The notes under the pieces are model-generated. The model did no database searches. It saw only the letters and a list, made by a program, of their open reading frames with translations, and was not told where the DNA came from. Source: Pyronema omphalodes (lineage: Eukaryota; Ascomycota; Pezizomycetes; Pezizales; Pyronemataceae). Taken from it: a stretch of DNA of 64,000 nt. Shown here piece after piece: positions 61,563 through 64,000 of the stretch (position 1 is the stretch's first letter; every line of letters begins with the position of its first letter). The position numbers and the translations under genes are program-made. The stretch is from assembly GCA_024516155.1 (NCBI GenBank), contig JAJJXM010000029.1:62001-126000 (forward strand), given 5' to 3'.

Positions 61563-63959
61563 TTACACTCTTTGCTGCTGATGACCTTCAGCGGTCAACT
61601 GTGCTACTCTAGCCTTAATCCTAGCAACCCTACTTTCAATAGCTAAAAAATTACAACGAACCATTCGTCAGTATTTCAACTTCCGAAATTACATTTTCAA
61701 CTCACTCTCTTCCGCGACTTCCTCCTCCGCGGTCTCCTCCTCAGTCTCAGTCTCCTTTTCAGCCGCCTTTGCTCTTTCGGCGGCATTTTTCCGGATCTGT
61801 GCCCATCGGTCCTCTGATGCAACGGCCTCCTCCTTCGTGGGGGTCTCAATGTCGGAGACCTCTGGCGAATCCTGGGGAATAAATGCCGGCACGTCGTCAA
61901 GGGGTCCTTGGTCGAACTGGGTGCCGAAAGCAGGGTGCTCCTCGGCAGGGGGAGCGGGAGTAAGGGGAGCCTCGGGGATCATGGGTGAGACGGGAGCGTC
62001 AGCGACGCTGGGAGTGAGGGGTGCATTGGGGCCCTTGTCCTTCTTAATTGACTTTTTCCGTCCGAGAGCATCGCGAGTCTCACTGGGGACAGTAAGGGTA
62101 GCAGGAGTATCAGCACCCTCAGCCTTCATACCAAAAATGGCACGAAGTCTGGAGACCTTCTTGCCAGGAACAACAGCGGCAACGGCAGGGGGTGCAACGG
62201 AGACACGCTTGTTCATGGCAGGAGAGGAGCGGCCGCTATTGGTGGGGGTAGGAAGAGCAGCAGGTGCGGGAGAGGGGGCGGGGGAAGGTGCTGAAGAAGC
62301 CGGGGCGGTGGTAGGCTTGCGGGCCTCAACCGGGGAGGCAGGGAGAGATTTGGCAGCGGCGGGGATGACGGGGTCAACGTCGAGCATAGACCTTGTCTTG
62401 ATAGGAGCAGGACGGATGTTCTCCTCTTGAGGAACGGCGGGAAGTTCACGCTCGGACTTGACGGTCTCCTGCTTCTCCTGAGGAGCGGGGAGGGTGGCCT
62501 TGACGACTGTTCCATCCGCATTGTCACGGTCGTAGCGGTTAGCCCACTTCATGGCAGGGGAGGCTTCAGACATAATCACCGGTTGAAGGGTGAAGATGCT
62601 GTTGGTCTTTGCGTCAGTGACATGCTCGCGGGGCTTTCCTCCTGAGCGAGCCTGGGCCTCTTCGTTGTTTGCCTGACGGAGAGCAGCGGCGGCGGCCTGA
62701 ATCTTAGCGGTCTGGTCGGGACCGATGTTGGTGCGGCTGGCAGTGTGAAGAGAAGCGTTGAAGGGCTTCATAGCAGTAGGAGCGGGAGCTTCAGCAGCTC
62801 CAATTGACTTTCTGCGAAGCTTGGCTCTCCATCTTCTTTCTTTCTTGACAGCAACAGGGCTCTCAGTCATGACGGCAGCTCCTCTGACCTTCTCCTCAAC
62901 AACAAGCCACTTGGCACCCTGAACAGTGGTTTCAACCAATGCACAGCGTCCAAAGACGGCCTTGCGAACAGTTGTCTCCTCACCAGCCAAAGAAGACATC
63001 CAGACCCACCAGAAAACATCGTCAACATCCATAGGAGTGACGGATTCTAGCTCACCAGGCTCAAGAACCTGTAATTTCCTGTTGGAAGCAGAGCTCTTAA
63101 GACGGTCAGCAGTCTCAATGGGAGGGAGGACCTTGTCTGGGGGCAAAAGAGTAGGCGCAGCACTTCCGTGGTGGGCCATATTGTCGCGCTCCCCGAATCC
63201 GGCATCCATAAAGTCGGCCCATGAGGGAGTGGTAGGGCGAGCAATCTCCATAAAATCATCTCTGTCTCTCGACATGGGGCTATCGCGGGACATGGTGTCG
63301 CGGGACAACGGGGTACCAGTAGGAGTTGGGACGTTAGCCTGCTGAGATGAGATACGGCGTCTCGCAAAAGCCTCTGACTGAAGGACGTCATCTTCATCAG
63401 ACTCAGATTCAACGAGTCCAGAAAATCCAATGTCCTGGAATCTAGACCAAGATGCCTCTGGAGCATTAGCTGCCAACTTGAATACGCCGCTGGTAGACTG
63501 TCCAGTGGATGATATGCACTTCAAGACACGTCTGCACTCGTCGGTAAGGGCTTTAACGGGGTCTTCAAAGTCTGTGAAGACCTTCAATGCTCTGTCTCCG
63601 TTATCATACTGAATGTTCTTGGCCCGTCTCAACAAGGAAAATGGAGACGGCGACACCTTGTCAACAGTCATGACTACTCGGACAGTGCGAGTTTGGAACT
63701 GTGGAGGAGTCACAGGGGGGTAGTCCACCGAGGCCAATAGCGCCCTGAGCGAAGTAGGCAACAGGGAAACACTTCGAGTAGGATCCGCAGGTGAGAGAGA
63801 TCTCAAGTAAGCAAAGAATAGATGACAGCATGCGTCAGCAGCACTGGTCCAAGTGGCATAACCGCCCTCAAATCCATAGCCAGTATCAACGTGCTCAAAG
63901 GCCCACCATCCTGCAAGACGGGAAAGCTTCAATCCTCCCAAACCGTTGTGTTTGCCGTG
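61563..63959 (-). CDS. MSB1: Msb1/Mug8-like morphogenesis protein, 3' part (runs off the window)
   Basis: Two minus-strand exons are visible, 63959-61706 and 61642-61563; the upstream acceptor has a classic TTACTAAC branch site and a TAG at 63961-63960. The partial product is 777 aa. It opens HGKHNGLGGLKLSRLAGWWA, then EGGYATWTSAADACCHLFFA, then TRTVRVVMTVDKVSPSPFSL and DPVKALTDECRRVLKCISS, which match the RhoGAP-like Msb1/Mug8 domain (old DUF1708) of fungal polarity proteins. The remainder is long and disordered, Ser/Pro/Ala-rich, with a serine-arginine stretch (LSRDTMSRDSPMSRDRDD). A GTGAGT donor lies just before an in-frame TAA; splicing there adds a conserved-looking end SRVARIKARVAQLTAEG. 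I prefer this over the unspliced stop at 61689. The protein probably acts with Cdc42/Rho1 signalling at growth sites. Confidence 0.85.
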
Positions 63960-64000
63960 CTATCCAGGAGTTAGTAATTTGAAATTAAAAAACCCTTCTA

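Noticed and set aside
61689..61705. TAA at 61689 as the Msb1-like stop codon
   Set aside because: A strong GTGAGT donor precedes it, and splicing to the acceptor at 61643-61644 adds a coherent in-phase helical C-terminus, so the stop is more likely intronic.

Overview
The window is nuclear DNA of a filamentous ascomycete (Pezizomycotina). Evidence: genes split by short GT-AG introns with CTAAC-type branch sites, clear fungal orthologues (RAX2, OGG1, glucose-6-phosphate dehydrogenase, the TFIIH subunit Tfb1, a PhoD-type phosphatase, thioredoxin reductase, an Msb1-like protein), a fungal NACHT-ankyrin receptor, and many eukaryotic transposon remnants. The gaps between genes are long (1-6 kb), which suits a repeat-rich genome such as a Pezizomycete; the class cannot be fixed from the sequence alone. 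Exon coordinates were derived by hand from splice signals and reading-frame continuity.

Layout. 1-450: 5' end of RAX2 (minus). 2178-4581: OGG1 DNA glycosylase (minus, four exons). 7478-8807: a TA-flanked pogo/Tigger-like element whose only gene is a two-exon helix-turn-helix protein. 10054-12732: a convergent PIF/Harbinger-type pair, DDE transposase (plus) and its proline-rich DNA-binding partner (minus). 14981-16127: a conserved fungal protein probably of the DUF3807 type (minus, three exons). 18487-20590: glucose-6-phosphate dehydrogenase (plus, nine exons). 23867-25784: TFB1 (plus). 26900-29200: Copia retrotransposon fragments and a decayed minisatellite. 30542-34011: PhoD-like phosphatase (minus, seven exons). 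35249-35614 and 36323-36441: two MITEs. 37941-38386: a Dad2-like small protein (minus). 38708-39779: an internally deleted hAT element with a frameshifted hAT dimerisation domain. 40956-41300: a tRNA-derived SINE with 14-bp target duplications. 41720-41911: an Hsp20 pseudogene. 42936-46410: a 3.5-kb compound GT-rich repeat domain. 46919-47324: a small uncharacterised membrane protein (minus). 47798-49163: an element made of GTGTTTA palindromic arrays. 51974-53293: thioredoxin reductase (plus, six exons, one of 7 bp). 56046-59858: a HeLo-like/NACHT/ankyrin receptor (plus, five exons). 61563-63959: the 3' part of an Msb1-like morphogenesis protein (minus, runs off the window).

How the genes relate. 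RAX2 and the Msb1-like protein both act in cell polarity. OGG1, G6PD (NADPH supply) and thioredoxin reductase (NADPH use) all bear on oxidative stress but are scattered, not clustered. The accessory content is dominated by DNA transposons. The most unusual points are a transposon-like unit encoding only a DNA-binding protein, terminal motifs shared by three dispersed loci, an intact SINE, the compound repeat whose array periods are all multiples of three, and a possible non-AUG mitochondrial extension on thioredoxin reductase.
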